Of a stretch of DNA of 64,000 nt, positions 1-8,972 are shown piece by piece (positions within the stretch are counted from its first letter, which is position 1; each line of letters begins with the position of its first letter). The notes under the pieces were generated by a model that saw nothing but the letters and a program-made list of their open reading frames with translations, was not told where the DNA came from and did not search any database. The stretch covers positions 1 to 64,000 of the forward strand of contig NZ_JALJYC010000010.1 of assembly GCF_024170405.1 (NCBI RefSeq), in the 5' to 3' direction. Both the position numbers and the translations under genes were made by a program. This DNA is from Neisseria perflava (GTDB lineage: Bacteria > Pseudomonadota > Gammaproteobacteria > Burkholderiales > Neisseriaceae).

Positions 1-116
1 AAATATGTATTTATGCCTACACCTGCTTACAGAAAAATCAGCCTTTTGATGAAAATTTACATAAGCGGCTTACAAGTGAATACGGTATCTTGATTATTTT
101 TATAAGGCAGCAAACA

Positions 117-674
117 ATGACCCAAAATATCCATTCTTACCCTATCGGACTTACCATTACGCCCGACAGTATGGCATTCCAAGAAATCCAGCGCACCGTT
201 TTGGAAAATGCGCCGAAAATTGCCGAATTAAGCGGTGCATACCGAAGCCGACAAGAAATCCGTGCGCAATTAGCCGATATTACCCAAAGTCCGATTGATG
301 ACAGCGTTACCGTCAACTTGCCTGTTTACAGTGATTTCGGTCGCCATTTGCGTATCGGTAAAAATGTCTTTATCAACAGTGGCGTATTGTTTACCGATTT
401 GGGCGGCATCGTAATTGAAGATGATGTGCTTATCGGCTCGCAAGTCAAACTGATTTCGGTCGGACATCCGCTCAATCCTGCTGAACGACACGGTCTGATT
501 CTGAATCCCGTCAGAATCTGTCGCAATGCGTGGATTGGTGCAAGCGCAACCATCTTGCCCGGGGTAACGATCGGCGAAAATGCAGTGGTCGCCGCTGGGG
601 CGGTGGTCAGCAAGGACGTGCCGCCAAATACGGTGGTTGCCGGAATTCCTGCCAAAATCATGAAAACCTTTTGA
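117..674 (+). CDS. Sugar O-acetyltransferase, left-handed beta-helix (LacA/Maa/NodL-like)
   Basis: The 185-residue product carries hexapeptide repeats from about residue 75 to the end (for example IGKNVFINSG, IEDDVLIGSQV, IGENAVVAAGAVV) and closes with the family signature VPPNTVVAGIPAKIMK. Such proteins transfer acetyl from acetyl-CoA to a sugar hydroxyl and act as cytoplasmic trimers. The active-site histidine is probably in SVGHPLNP. An in-frame TTG exists at 90, but the ATG at 117 is preceded by AAGGCAG at good spacing and is preferred. The natural substrate cannot be told from sequence. It converges on dinG across a shared DUS hairpin. Confidence 0.85.
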   Translation: MTQNIHSYPIGLTITPDSMAFQEIQRTVLENAPKIAELSGAYRSRQEIRAQLADITQSPIDDSVTVNLPVYSDFGRHLRIGKNVFINSGVLFTDLGGIVIEDDVLIGSQVKLISVGHPLNPAERHGLILNPVRICRNAWIGASATILPGVTIGENAVVAAGAVVSKDVPPNTVVAGIPAKIMKTF

Positions 675-715
675 ATACATTGCGGTATAGCGTAAGCATG
701 CTTTGCACACAAAAC

Positions 716-754
716 AATGCCGTCTGAAAAATTACCCATTTTTCAGACGGCATT
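716..754. terminator. DUS inverted-repeat terminator between acetyltransferase gene and dinG
   Basis: Two ATGCCGTCTGAA copies in opposite orientation form a long stem between two convergent genes, so it can act on both strands. Confidence 0.8.
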
Positions 755-769
755 GTTTGACTTCACGCC

Positions 770-2929
770 CTACCCAATCCGCTTAAACGGCGGCAGACAG
801 GCCAATAATTGCTGACCGTAGCGTTGGGTTTTGACGCGGTTGTCCAAGATGGTAACGCGGCCGTAATCCTGCTCGGTGCGGATAAGGCGGCCGACGGCCT
901 GCACCAGTTTGATACTGGCCTCGGGTACGGTAATTTCGATAAAGGGATTGCCGCCGCGCTGCTCAATCCAGCGGTTTTGCGTTTTTTCAATCGGGTTGTC
1001 GGGCATGGCAAACGGCAGTTTGGCGATAATGACCTGAACACAGGCCTCGCCCGGCAAATCCAGGCCTTCGGCAAAGCTGTCCAAACCGAAAATGATGCTG
1101 GCGCGGCCTTCGGCAATGGCCTCGTGGTGTTTTTTCAGCAACACGGCTTTGGGCAGATCGCCCTGTATCAGCAACAGCGGCAGATAGTCGTCGGGCAGGC
1201 GCAGGGCGACGTCCTGCATTTGGCGGCGCGAGGAAAACAAGACCAGCGTGCCGATGGGCTCGGTGGCGGAAACCAGCTTGGGCAGCCATTCGACAATGGC
1301 GGCGGTGTGCGCGGCGGGGTCTTTCGGGCTGGCGTGCACCGGCGGCAGATACAGTTCGCCCTGAGCGGCAAAGTCAAACGGGCTTTGCAGCGCCAGCGTG
1401 GTGGTTTCGGGCAGCCATACCAGGCCGGTCTGCCGCAAAAGCAGGTTGAAATTGCCCAGCGATTGCAGGGTGGCGGAGGTCAACACCGCACCTGCCGCCC
1501 GCCGCCACAGGCTGTTGGCCAAATGGCTGGCGCTGCTGATGGGGCTGGCGTTGAAAACGTAGTCGTTTTTGTCGTCCACACGGCGGGTAATCCACTTGGC
1601 CAGCGGCTCTTCGCCCTCTGCGGGGACGGTGGCAAACAAATCCCACACCGCGCTGATTTGCTCGATACGTGCGACAAATAAGCCGAATTCGCTGCTGATG
1701 CGGTCAAGCAAAGCGCCGTCTTGGTCTTTGTCGCGGCGTACGGCGGAGAGTGCGTCGTTGAGGCCGTACACCTGTTTGAGCAGACTGCGGGCGGATACGG
1801 CGGTATTGGATACCAGTAATTCCAAATCTTCGGGAATTTTGCCGTCCTGCCACAGCCAAATGGGTTCGCTGTTTTTGCGGTTGAACTCGCTATCGTTTTC
1901 AGACGACCTGCCGCTCAAATCCGGCTCTTCTGCCAAGTTGAACTGCCATTCGTGCAGACTGTCGAGCAGCGAGACGGCAGCTTCGTCAGCCAGATTCGCC
2001 AGCTCGGCTTTGTCGGTTACGCCGGCGATTTTGCCAGTAAGCTGCGGCAATTTTTCCAATGCCCATACCGCCGTGTTCCACGAATGCTCGGCGGCAAACT
2101 GGCTGAGGGCTTTTTTCGGCAGGTGGTGCGCCTCGTCGATACAGTAAAAGCTGTTTTCCGGCGCAGGAAGAATCACACCGCCGCCCATGCCGATGTCGGC
2201 CAGCAGCAAATCATGGTTGGCCACCACCACATCCACGGTTTCCAGCGTTTCCCGCGCCAGATAAAACGGGCATTCGGCACGGTTGGGGCAGGCGGCTTTC
2301 AGGCAGCCGTGGCGGTCGTTGGTAATCTTAAACCACAAGCCGTCGTCGATTTTTTCCGGCCAGGTATCGCGGTCGCCGTTGAAACGGCGTGCGCCAAATT
2401 CGTCGGCCAAGCTGCGTAAGGTATCCAAGTCTTCTTTTTTCGGCTTGCTGTCCCACAACACTGCGGGTGTTTCAAAACCGAGCAGGCTCTGCTGCGCATT
2501 GCCTTGAGTAAGCTGATACAGCTTATACGGGCAAAGATAGCGGCCGCGCCCTTTAGCTAAGGCAAAGGTCAGCTCCAAGCCGCTTTTTTCCACCAAAAAC
2601 GGCAAATCGCGATCCACCAACTGCTCCTGCAAGGCCACGGTCGCACTGCTGACAATCAGCCGCTTGCCACGCGTCTGCGCCATAATCCCGCCCGCCAAAA
2701 GATAAGCCAGCGATTTGCCCACGCCGGTCGGCCCTTCGATAACGGCAATGCTCTCGCCCTCGCGCTGCGGCGTATCGCCCCCTTCCTCGCGCACCAAACT
2801 GTGCGAAAACGCGTTTGCCACCGCAGCAATCATCTCCCGCTGCGCCGCACGCGGACGGAAATTGGGCAGATTTTTGCCGATGTTTTGGTAATGGTCGCGG
2901 ATGGCGTTTTTTTCGAGGTCGGTAAGCAT
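770..2929 (-). CDS. dinG: ATP-dependent DNA helicase DinG
   Basis: A 719-residue XPD-like superfamily 2 helicase. Walker A is GPTGVGKSLAYLL near residue 65 and the Walker B/DEAH box is CIDEAHHLPKKA near 265. Between them, cysteines in LCPYKLYQL and CLKAACPNRAECPF fit the four-cysteine iron-sulfur cluster of DinG. C-terminal helicase motifs include VLFSSRRQM and QAVGRLIRTEQDYG. DinG unwinds 5'-3' and removes R-loops and D-loops during repair and replication conflicts. The ATG at 2929 gives the usual N-terminus. It is followed upstream by recQ in the same direction but separated by a terminator. Confidence 0.95.
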   Translation of the reverse strand: MLTDLEKNAIRDHYQNIGKNLPNFRPRAAQREMIAAVANAFSHSLVREEGGDTPQREGESIAVIEGPTGVGKSLAYLLAGGIMAQTRGKRLIVSSATVALQEQLVDRDLPFLVEKSGLELTFALAKGRGRYLCPYKLYQLTQGNAQQSLLGFETPAVLWDSKPKKEDLDTLRSLADEFGARRFNGDRDTWPEKIDDGLWFKITNDRHGCLKAACPNRAECPFYLARETLETVDVVVANHDLLLADIGMGGGVILPAPENSFYCIDEAHHLPKKALSQFAAEHSWNTAVWALEKLPQLTGKIAGVTDKAELANLADEAAVSLLDSLHEWQFNLAEEPDLSGRSSENDSEFNRKNSEPIWLWQDGKIPEDLELLVSNTAVSARSLLKQVYGLNDALSAVRRDKDQDGALLDRISSEFGLFVARIEQISAVWDLFATVPAEGEEPLAKWITRRVDDKNDYVFNASPISSASHLANSLWRRAAGAVLTSATLQSLGNFNLLLRQTGLVWLPETTTLALQSPFDFAAQGELYLPPVHASPKDPAAHTAAIVEWLPKLVSATEPIGTLVLFSSRRQMQDVALRLPDDYLPLLLIQGDLPKAVLLKKHHEAIAEGRASIIFGLDSFAEGLDLPGEACVQVIIAKLPFAMPDNPIEKTQNRWIEQRGGNPFIEITVPEASIKLVQAVGRLIRTEQDYGRVTILDNRVKTQRYGQQLLACLPPFKRIG

Positions 2930-2993
2930 GGAGTCCGTCTGAATCAGATTACTGCAAAAGAGGGGTTATTTTAGCATTTTTTAGGATAAAGGC

Positions 2994-3002
2994 TGTGGAT
3001 AA
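2994..3002 (-). other. Perfect DnaA box
   Basis: TGTGGATAA (TTATCCACA on the minus strand) in the recQ-dinG gap. It is one of sixteen exact copies between 3 and 26 kb. Confidence 0.5.
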
Positions 3003-3007
3003 GTTTG

Positions 3008-3042
3008 AAGCCGTCTGAAAATCGGGATTTTTCAGACGGCTT
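3008..3042. terminator. DUS inverted-repeat terminator after recQ
   Basis: An AAGCCGTCTGAAAA arm pairs with TTTTCAGACGGCTT. It lies downstream of recQ and upstream of dinG, both on the minus strand. Confidence 0.8.
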
Positions 3043-3075
3043 TTTCATACCTAAATCTGTTTATATCTGAACTTT

Positions 3076-5415
3076 TCAACCCAGTTCTTCCAAAATATCT
3101 TCCCCATACTTCGCCGCTTTCTCCTCATCCATACCATGAATTTCGACTAACTCCGCCATACTTTGCGGCGCTTTGGCGGCAATGGCGCGAAGGGTAATTT
3201 TGCTCAATACTTGATGGGTTTCGATGTCTTCGCTGCGGGCAGTACGACTGCACCATTCCAACAGGCGGCGCATGCGTTTGCGGCGCTGATGGGTTTCTTC
3301 GCTCAGGCCGTCTGAAAACGGATAGCAGACGGCCAAAATATCCGTACCGTATTTGCCGATGCACACTTCGCCCAAACCGTACACGCCCTGCAAATCCAAA
3401 TCGGTTTCGGGGGTATTGCGCACCAAATCGTGCAGGCTGTCGTCGGAACAGATTTTACCTACGGCGCAGCCTTCGGTTTGCGCCTGTTTTTCACGCCACG
3501 CGGTCAGGGCAGCCAGCAAATAGGTTTCGCGCTCGTCGGCCGCTTGAAAAACAGGTACGGTTTGTTCTTCAGCCGCCGTTTCTGTCGGATTTGCCGCTGT
3601 TTCAGACGGCATACCGCTTTCGGCGGCAACATGGCAGACATCCAACAGCGCCAAACCGAATTTGTGGATTTTAGCCTCTCCCAAGCCATAGATGTCTTGC
3701 AAATCGGCCAGCGTTTGCGGCATTTTTTCCACAATATCACGCAGGGTTTTGTCGCCGCAAATCACATAAGCCGGTACTTCTTCGGCACGGGCTTTTTCCA
3801 TACGCCATGCGCGCAAAGCCTGCCAAACGCGCTCTTCGCGCTCGGTGCGCAACCAATCGTCTTTCGGTTTTTGTGTGGCTGCTTTGTCGCGTTTAAGCGG
3901 GCGCAGCCACACTTCGGTCTCGCCTTTCAAAACGGAGCGGGACGCTTCGGTCAGTTGCAAAGCCTGATGTTGCAGCGGATTAACGGTCAGGAACCCCAAG
4001 CTGATGCATTGGCGGATGACGCTGCGCCATTCTTTGTCGGTCAGATTATCGCCGATACCGAATGTGGATAACTGCTCATGCCGGTTACGCTGTATCCAAT
4101 CGTCGCTTTTGCCGCGTAAAACATTGGTAACATAACCGGCGGCAAAGCGCTGGCCGACACGGTACACGCAACTGAGCAGTTTTTGCGCCAATACGCTGCC
4201 GTCGAAACGGACGGGCGGATGCAGGCAGTTGTCGCAATGGCCGCAGGGTTGGGATGACTCGCCGAAATGTTTCAGCAGCAATACCCGGCGGCACTCGGCG
4301 GTTTCGCACACCGACAGCATGGCATCAAGTTTCTGCATTTCAATCTGCTTCTGCGTTTCGTCGCTATTGCTCTCGGCAATGCGTTCGCGCAGCAATACCC
4401 AATCGTTTAAGCCGTAACACAGCCAGCTAGCGGCGGGCAGGCCATCGCGACCGGCGCGGCCGGATTCTTGGTAAAAATGTTCGACGCTTTGCGCCATATC
4501 GAGATGCGCCACAAAACGCACGTCCGGCTTGTCTATGCCCATGCCGAAAGCCACCGTTGCCACCACGATAATATTGTCTTCATGGGTAAATCGGCGCTGG
4601 TTGGCTTCGCGCGTTTCCATGTTCAAGCCAGCATGATAGGGAATGGCATGCAAACCGTGTTCGCATAAAAAGGCGGCAATATCTTCGACTTTTTTGCGGC
4701 TCAGGCAATATACGATGCCGCTTTGCCCGCTCATTTGTTTTTGAATGAAATCCAAGAGTTGCTTTTTTCCGTTATTTTTTTCAATAACCTGATAATAGAT
4801 ATTGGGACGGTCAAAACTGGAAATGTATTTGGGAGAGTCTTCCAAACGCAGATAGTGTTTGATGTCGGCGCGGGTGGCGGCATCGGCGGTAGCGGTGAGA
4901 GCGATACGCGGCACGTGTGGGTAGCGTTCGGCCAATAAACCGAGCTGTTGGTATTCGGGGCGGAAGTCGTGCCCCCATTGGCTGACACAGTGGGCTTCGT
5001 CAATAGCAAACAGGCTGATGGTTTGCTGGTCTAGAAAACGCAAAAAACGGTCGCTGACCAAGCGTTCGGGGGCAACATACAGCAATTTCAGACGGCCTGT
5101 TGCCAATTTATCGGCAACTTCGCGGGCTTCATCCGCTGTTGTGCCGCTGTGGACGCTGGCGGCTTCAACGCCCACGGCATGCAAACCGGCTACTTGGTCG
5201 TTCATCAGCGCAATCAGCGGCGATACGACCACGGCCGCGCCCTCCCGCATCAGCGCGGGAATCTGGTAACACAATGATTTGCCGCCGCCCGTCGGCATCA
5301 ATACCATCAGACTCTGCCCACCGGCCAGTGTATTGACCACGGCTTCCTGATTGCCGCGAAATTCGGGATAACCGAATACTTCGTGCAAAATCTGTTTGGC
5401 AGGTGTTTGAGGCAT
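3076..5415 (-). CDS. recQ: ATP-dependent DNA helicase RecQ with three HRDC domains
   Basis: A 779-residue RecQ. Walker A is PTGGGKSLCYQ (about residue 41), the DEAH box is FAIDEAHCVSQWGHDF (about 138), and the arginine-finger motif is QESGRAGRDG. The zinc-binding cysteines (ECRRVLLL...CGHCDNC) are present, followed by a winged-helix region. The C-terminus holds three HRDC repeats (starting near residues 535, 635 and 710), each with a YGLGE or HGMDE turn and a KYG or KFG element. E. coli RecQ has one; three are known in pathogenic Neisseria, where they matter for pilin variation and repair. The start is the ATG at 5415. Confidence 0.96.
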   Translation of the reverse strand: MPQTPAKQILHEVFGYPEFRGNQEAVVNTLAGGQSLMVLMPTGGGKSLCYQIPALMREGAAVVVSPLIALMNDQVAGLHAVGVEAASVHSGTTADEAREVADKLATGRLKLLYVAPERLVSDRFLRFLDQQTISLFAIDEAHCVSQWGHDFRPEYQQLGLLAERYPHVPRIALTATADAATRADIKHYLRLEDSPKYISSFDRPNIYYQVIEKNNGKKQLLDFIQKQMSGQSGIVYCLSRKKVEDIAAFLCEHGLHAIPYHAGLNMETREANQRRFTHEDNIIVVATVAFGMGIDKPDVRFVAHLDMAQSVEHFYQESGRAGRDGLPAASWLCYGLNDWVLLRERIAESNSDETQKQIEMQKLDAMLSVCETAECRRVLLLKHFGESSQPCGHCDNCLHPPVRFDGSVLAQKLLSCVYRVGQRFAAGYVTNVLRGKSDDWIQRNRHEQLSTFGIGDNLTDKEWRSVIRQCISLGFLTVNPLQHQALQLTEASRSVLKGETEVWLRPLKRDKAATQKPKDDWLRTEREERVWQALRAWRMEKARAEEVPAYVICGDKTLRDIVEKMPQTLADLQDIYGLGEAKIHKFGLALLDVCHVAAESGMPSETAANPTETAAEEQTVPVFQAADERETYLLAALTAWREKQAQTEGCAVGKICSDDSLHDLVRNTPETDLDLQGVYGLGEVCIGKYGTDILAVCYPFSDGLSEETHQRRKRMRRLLEWCSRTARSEDIETHQVLSKITLRAIAAKAPQSMAELVEIHGMDEEKAAKYGEDILEELG

Positions 5416-5589
5416 AATGTAATTCCGTCTGAACGCTAAAGCGTTATTCTAACGGTTTTATTTGCAACGTGCATGAATGCGCGGGAAATCCGCCTGTCTT
5501 GCAGCGGCTTGCAAAGCAGGTTTGCTTCTCTGTCGCGCTTCAAGCATAATAGGCCGTCTGAATTTGATAACATTGATGGAAAGGTTGGC

Positions 5590-6024
5590 ATGAATCTTCG
5601 TTTGTTGACATCAGGTGTGGCGGTTTCTCTAGCTTTCTTTTTGGCAGCCTGCGCCTCTTCCGGCGACAAGGGCGGCAACTGGCAGAATATCGGTACGACT
5701 TCCAACGGCAATATTAAAGTATCTATGGATAAGTCCAGCATTAAGAAAAACGGTTCGCTGGTCACATTCCGCGATAAAAAAGTCATCAGTAAGCCAAGCG
5801 AAGAGCGTTTTGTCAACACGCCTGTGTATAAAACCGCTATCGGCGAATGGGAAATCCATTGTGTGAACAAAACCTACCGTCTCACAGCCTTGCAACTGAT
5901 AAACGACCGAGGACAGACTGTTTCCAACGAAAAATATACCGCAGCCAATCTGCGCCCCATGAGTGTTATGAATGGGACGATTACCGAAAAACAATATGAA
6001 TTGGCATGCGGTAAAAAATTGTAA
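5590..6024 (+). CDS. Small lipoprotein, surface-adhesin E-like/CNP1-like
   Basis: A 144-residue protein with a lipoprotein signal: MNLRLL, a hydrophobic stretch and the lipobox FLAAC at about residue 20. The mature part resembles small Neisseria/Haemophilus adhesin-E-like proteins, with a compact beta-rich region and two cysteines (EIHCVNKTYR and YELACGKKL) that could form a disulfide. An in-frame start at 5473 would place 39 charged residues before the signal, so the ATG at 5590 (preceded by GGAAAGG) is chosen. It is probably anchored to the outer membrane. The function is unknown and the adhesin name is family-level only. Confidence 0.75.
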   Translation: MNLRLLTSGVAVSLAFFLAACASSGDKGGNWQNIGTTSNGNIKVSMDKSSIKKNGSLVTFRDKKVISKPSEERFVNTPVYKTAIGEWEIHCVNKTYRLTALQLINDRGQTVSNEKYTAANLRPMSVMNGTITEKQYELACGKKL

Positions 6025-6034
6025 CTCAAAAAAC

Positions 6035-6043
6035 TTATCCACA
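6035..6043 (+). other. Perfect DnaA box
   Basis: Exact TTATCCACA just after the lipoprotein gene. A second exact copy lies at 6206-6214. Confidence 0.5.
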
Positions 6044-6047
6044 GAAA

Positions 6048-6077
6048 AAGGCCGTCTGAAATATTCAGACGGCCTTT
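6048..6077. terminator. DUS inverted-repeat terminator after the lipoprotein gene
   Basis: AGGCCGTCTGAA and its reverse complement with a 3-base loop, followed by a T-rich stretch. Confidence 0.8.
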
Positions 6078-6205
6078 ATTTTCGTTTATCTGATATCTTT
6101 TTTGGAGGGAAATACAAGCTATATCTGCTTTTTACATATTCCCATCTGATGTATCCAGATATGGCTGCCATTCAATCTTTTTTAGCCTTTAAAGAATCCC
6201 CAGCT

Positions 6206-6214
6206 TTATCCACA
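6206..6214 (+). other. Perfect DnaA box
   Basis: Exact TTATCCACA at the 3' edge of tsaC. Confidence 0.45.
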
Positions 6215-6230
6215 GACCTTTAAGATTACT

Positions 6231-6800
6231 TTAGCGTAAGCGGATACCGCTATCCCCATCAATAATCTGACTGGGCATTTTCTGACGGCCGATTCTGCCA
6301 CCCACAACCCAAACCTGACGACCGAATTGTCTGCGTACTTCCCGTTCTGTTTTGCATGCCCGTTTACCTGCCCGATTACAGGAAGTAGAAACCAACGGTG
6401 TTGCCAGCAGTTGGCACAACTGCCTGGCCGCAGCATGATCGGGAACGCGAACAGCCAATTTGTTCCGCTGTTTTCCCCGCAGCCACGGCGTCACCTGGCG
6501 ACCTGCGGGCAGCAGATAGGTTTTAGCGGCAGGCCATTCCTGTTGCAACATAGCCGTTGTCTGTTCGGAAACAGTGCCCAATAAAGGCTGTAATTGGGAC
6601 AAACTGTTACCAATCACAATCATGCCTTTATACTGCGGACGCTTCTTCAAATGGATTAAGCGCCTTAAGGCACAAACGGACGTAGGCAGACAACCCAAAC
6701 CATAACAGGATTCGGTCGGATAGGCCAACAAGCCGCCACGCTTCAGATGTGCTTTAAGTTTACGCTGCGCAGAAGCAGACAATATTCTGGAAGTATTCAT
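6231..6800 (-). CDS. tsaC: L-threonylcarbamoyladenylate synthase TsaC (YrdC/Sua5 family)
   Basis: A 189-residue YrdC-domain protein, about the length of E. coli TsaC. It has the N-terminal pocket GGLLAYPTESCYGLGCL, LKKRPQYKGMIVI, and the ATP-site motif STSCNRAG. It makes threonylcarbamoyl-AMP from threonine, bicarbonate and ATP, the first step of t6A37 tRNA modification. The ATG at 6800 is preferred over a TTG two codons earlier. No strong ribosome-binding site is visible. TrmO, which methylates t6A, is encoded about 6 kb away but is not linked. Confidence 0.9.
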   Translation of the reverse strand: MNTSRILSASAQRKLKAHLKRGGLLAYPTESCYGLGCLPTSVCALRRLIHLKKRPQYKGMIVIGNSLSQLQPLLGTVSEQTTAMLQQEWPAAKTYLLPAGRQVTPWLRGKQRNKLAVRVPDHAAARQLCQLLATPLVSTSCNRAGKRACKTEREVRRQFGRQVWVVGGRIGRQKMPSQIIDGDSGIRLR

Positions 6801-6819
6801 AATCAATATAAAAGTAATC

Positions 6820-6863
6820 AGGCCGTCTGAAAACGGGCATTTTCTGCTGTTTTCAGACGGCCT
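6820..6863. terminator. DUS inverted-repeat terminator after purD
   Basis: AGGCCGTCTGAAAAC pairs with GTTTTCAGACGGCCT. It separates purD from the downstream tsaC on the same strand. Confidence 0.8.
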
Positions 6864-6880
6864 TTCTCTTGTCCCAACTT

Positions 6881-8152
6881 TTAACGGTTGATGGCTTTGT
6901 CGGCAATATCGGTGCGGTATTGCATACCGTCAAATCTGATTTTCTCCAAGGCTGCGTAGGCTTTGGCTTTGGCTTGAGCCACATCATCACCCAAACCAAC
7001 CACACACAATACGCGTCCGCCATTGGTTAAAATATTACCCTGCTCATCTGCCACAGTACCGGCATGAAAAACTTTGCCGATTTGATTGGCTTCAGCCAAA
7101 CCCGAAATCACATCACCTTTTTTCGGTGTTTCAGGATAATTTTCCGCAGCCAATACCACACCGACTGCGGTTTGCGGATTCCATGCGGCAACAGTACGAT
7201 CCAGCTTACCATCAATAGCGGCTTCCACCAAATCTACCAAATCGCTGTCCAGACGGCTTATAATCGGCTGGGTTTCCGGATCACCAAAGCGGCAGTTAAA
7301 TTCAATGGTATAAGGCGCACCGTTTTCATCAATCATCAAACCGGCATACAGAAAACCGGTAAACTCGTGTCCTTCTGCTTTCATTCCGGCAACGGTCGGC
7401 AGGATAATTTCATTCATGGCGCGTTCATACACATCGGAAGTCACCACCGGAGCAGGGCTATATGCCCCCATACCGCCGGTATTCGGGCCTTGGTCTTTGC
7501 TCAGCAGGCGCTTATGGTCTTGGCTGGTAGCCATCGGCAAAACATGATTGCCGTCCACCATAACGATAAAGCTGGCCTCTTCTCCCTGCAAAAAGTCTTC
7601 AATCACCACCCGCGCACCGGCATTGCCCATTTTATTGCCCAATAGCATATCGTCAATGGCTGCATGCGCTTCATCCAAACTCAGCGCGACAATCACACCC
7701 TTACCGGCCGCCAAACCGTCGGCTTTAATCACAATCGGCGCACCTTTTTGATTAACGTAATCATGCGCAGCCTGGGCATCTTCAAAGGTTTGGTATTGCG
7801 CAGTCGGAATACCGTATTTCGCCATAAATGCCTTGGCAAAGTCTTTCGAGCTTTCCAACTGCGCAGCAAATTTGCTTGGGCCGAAAATTTTTAAACCTGC
7901 CGCACGGAAATCATCCACAAGACCCGCCGCCAGTGGTGCTTCCGGGCCGACAACGGTAAAGGCAATGTTTTCTTTTTGACAAAATTCAATCAAATCCGCA
8001 TGGCTGCTAAGCGCTACATTCTGCAGCTTGGATTCTACCGCCGTACCGGCATTTCCAGGCGCAACAAATACGGTTTGCACTTTAGGCGATTGCGCCAATT
8101 TCCAGGCCAATGCGTGTTCGCGTCCGCCACTGCCAATCACAAGCAATTTCAT
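6881..8152 (-). CDS. purD: Phosphoribosylamine-glycine ligase
   Basis: A 423-residue ATP-grasp enzyme of de novo purine synthesis (GAR synthetase). It begins MKLLVIGSGGREHALAW, the classic PurD N-terminus, and carries VKADGLAAGKGV, GEEASFIVMVDG, GPNTGGMGAYSPAP and FNCRFGDPETQ. Length and motifs are complete. It stands alone, as purine genes commonly do outside enteric operons. The start is the ATG at 8152, preceded by AAGGAGACAGC. Confidence 0.98.
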   Translation of the reverse strand: MKLLVIGSGGREHALAWKLAQSPKVQTVFVAPGNAGTAVESKLQNVALSSHADLIEFCQKENIAFTVVGPEAPLAAGLVDDFRAAGLKIFGPSKFAAQLESSKDFAKAFMAKYGIPTAQYQTFEDAQAAHDYVNQKGAPIVIKADGLAAGKGVIVALSLDEAHAAIDDMLLGNKMGNAGARVVIEDFLQGEEASFIVMVDGNHVLPMATSQDHKRLLSKDQGPNTGGMGAYSPAPVVTSDVYERAMNEIILPTVAGMKAEGHEFTGFLYAGLMIDENGAPYTIEFNCRFGDPETQPIISRLDSDLVDLVEAAIDGKLDRTVAAWNPQTAVGVVLAAENYPETPKKGDVISGLAEANQIGKVFHAGTVADEQGNILTNGGRVLCVVGLGDDVAQAKAKAYAALEKIRFDGMQYRTDIADKAINR

Positions 8153-8285
8153 GCTGTCTCCTTGATAAAATCGGATATGGTTTTAATGAAAACACCGCCA
8201 TTATAATGGATTTGGCGGGGTTTAAAATTTCCATAACCAATCTTCTGGTAGTTTCTTATATAGTGAAAAATTCACTACTGTTCAT

Positions 8286-8897
8286 TTAAAATGACTGTTC
8301 CGTATCAACTTCAATTTGCCGTGTTTGCCGCCATGCTGCAACACAGGACTCATAATCAGCCAACGGTAATTTGACCGTCAGCCGGCAATCCAACTGTAAA
8401 TCCTGATGCACAATCTCTGCCCTATGCTGCTTGGCAATTCGGATGACATCATTCAAAACAGGATATTCACACTTTACCCAAACCGTTTTTTCTACGTTTT
8501 TTTCAATAACTTCTGCAATAGATAAAGCTTCTGCTGTTGCCGTTTTATACGCATGTATCAAGCCGGGTACGCCCAATAAAGTACCACCGAAATAGCGTAC
8601 TACCACCACCAAAACATCTGTTACACCGACCGAATCGATTTGTCCCAATATCGGCCGACCGGCACTTCCGGAAGGTTCGCCGTCATCATTGGCACGAAAC
8701 TGAGTGCCTTCTACACCCAGCCGATACGCATAACACCAATGCCGCGCTTTATGATGTTCCTCTTTCAATGGATCCAGGTACTTTTTCACTTCTCCGACAG
8801 TTTGAATCGGAAAAGCATAGGCAATAAAACGGCTTCCTTTATCTTTAAATTCAGCCTGAACCGGTGCATTGATGGTTTGATACGTGGCAACACTCAT
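8286..8897 (-). CDS. YigZ/IMPACT-family protein (UPF0029)
   Basis: A 203-residue IMPACT-family protein. The N-terminal UPF0029 domain includes SRFIAYAFPI, HHKARHWCYAYRLG and the hallmark DDGEPSGSAGRPILGQI followed by VVVVRYFGGTLLGVPGLI. The C-terminal 65 residues fit the DUF1949 ferredoxin-like domain. Eukaryotic IMPACT modulates translation through GCN1/GCN2; the bacterial role is not settled. The ATG at 8897 is the only reasonable start. A short inverted repeat (TAGTGAAAAATTCACTA, about 8261-8277) beyond its stop may aid termination. Confidence 0.88.
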   Translation of the reverse strand: MSVATYQTINAPVQAEFKDKGSRFIAYAFPIQTVGEVKKYLDPLKEEHHKARHWCYAYRLGVEGTQFRANDDGEPSGSAGRPILGQIDSVGVTDVLVVVVRYFGGTLLGVPGLIHAYKTATAEALSIAEVIEKNVEKTVWVKCEYPVLNDVIRIAKQHRAEIVHQDLQLDCRLTVKLPLADYESCVAAWRQTRQIEVDTEQSF

Positions 8898-8954
8898 GTT
8901 TATTCCAAATATTCAGACAGCCTCTAGAATGGTTTGCTGAGGCCGTCTGAAATA

Positions 8955-8970
8955 TGTTTCACGTGAAACA
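8955..8970. other. parS centromere-like site 1
   Basis: TGTTTCACGTGAAACA, a perfect 16-bp palindrome identical to the bacterial parS consensus bound by ParB. It lies between the yigZ-like gene and etfA, just beyond the etfA stop, beside a DUS at 8940-8951. The second copy is at 11740. Confidence 0.9.
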
Positions 8971-8972
8971 CA

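Noticed and set aside
5972..6223. 83-codon plus-strand frame after the lipoprotein gene
   Set aside because: It runs through a terminator hairpin and overlaps the lipoprotein gene in another frame.
8261..8277. Inverted repeat TAGTGAAAAATTCACTA as a Correia element
   Set aside because: It is only 17 bp and lacks the rest of the Correia terminal repeat; it is better seen as a small hairpin.
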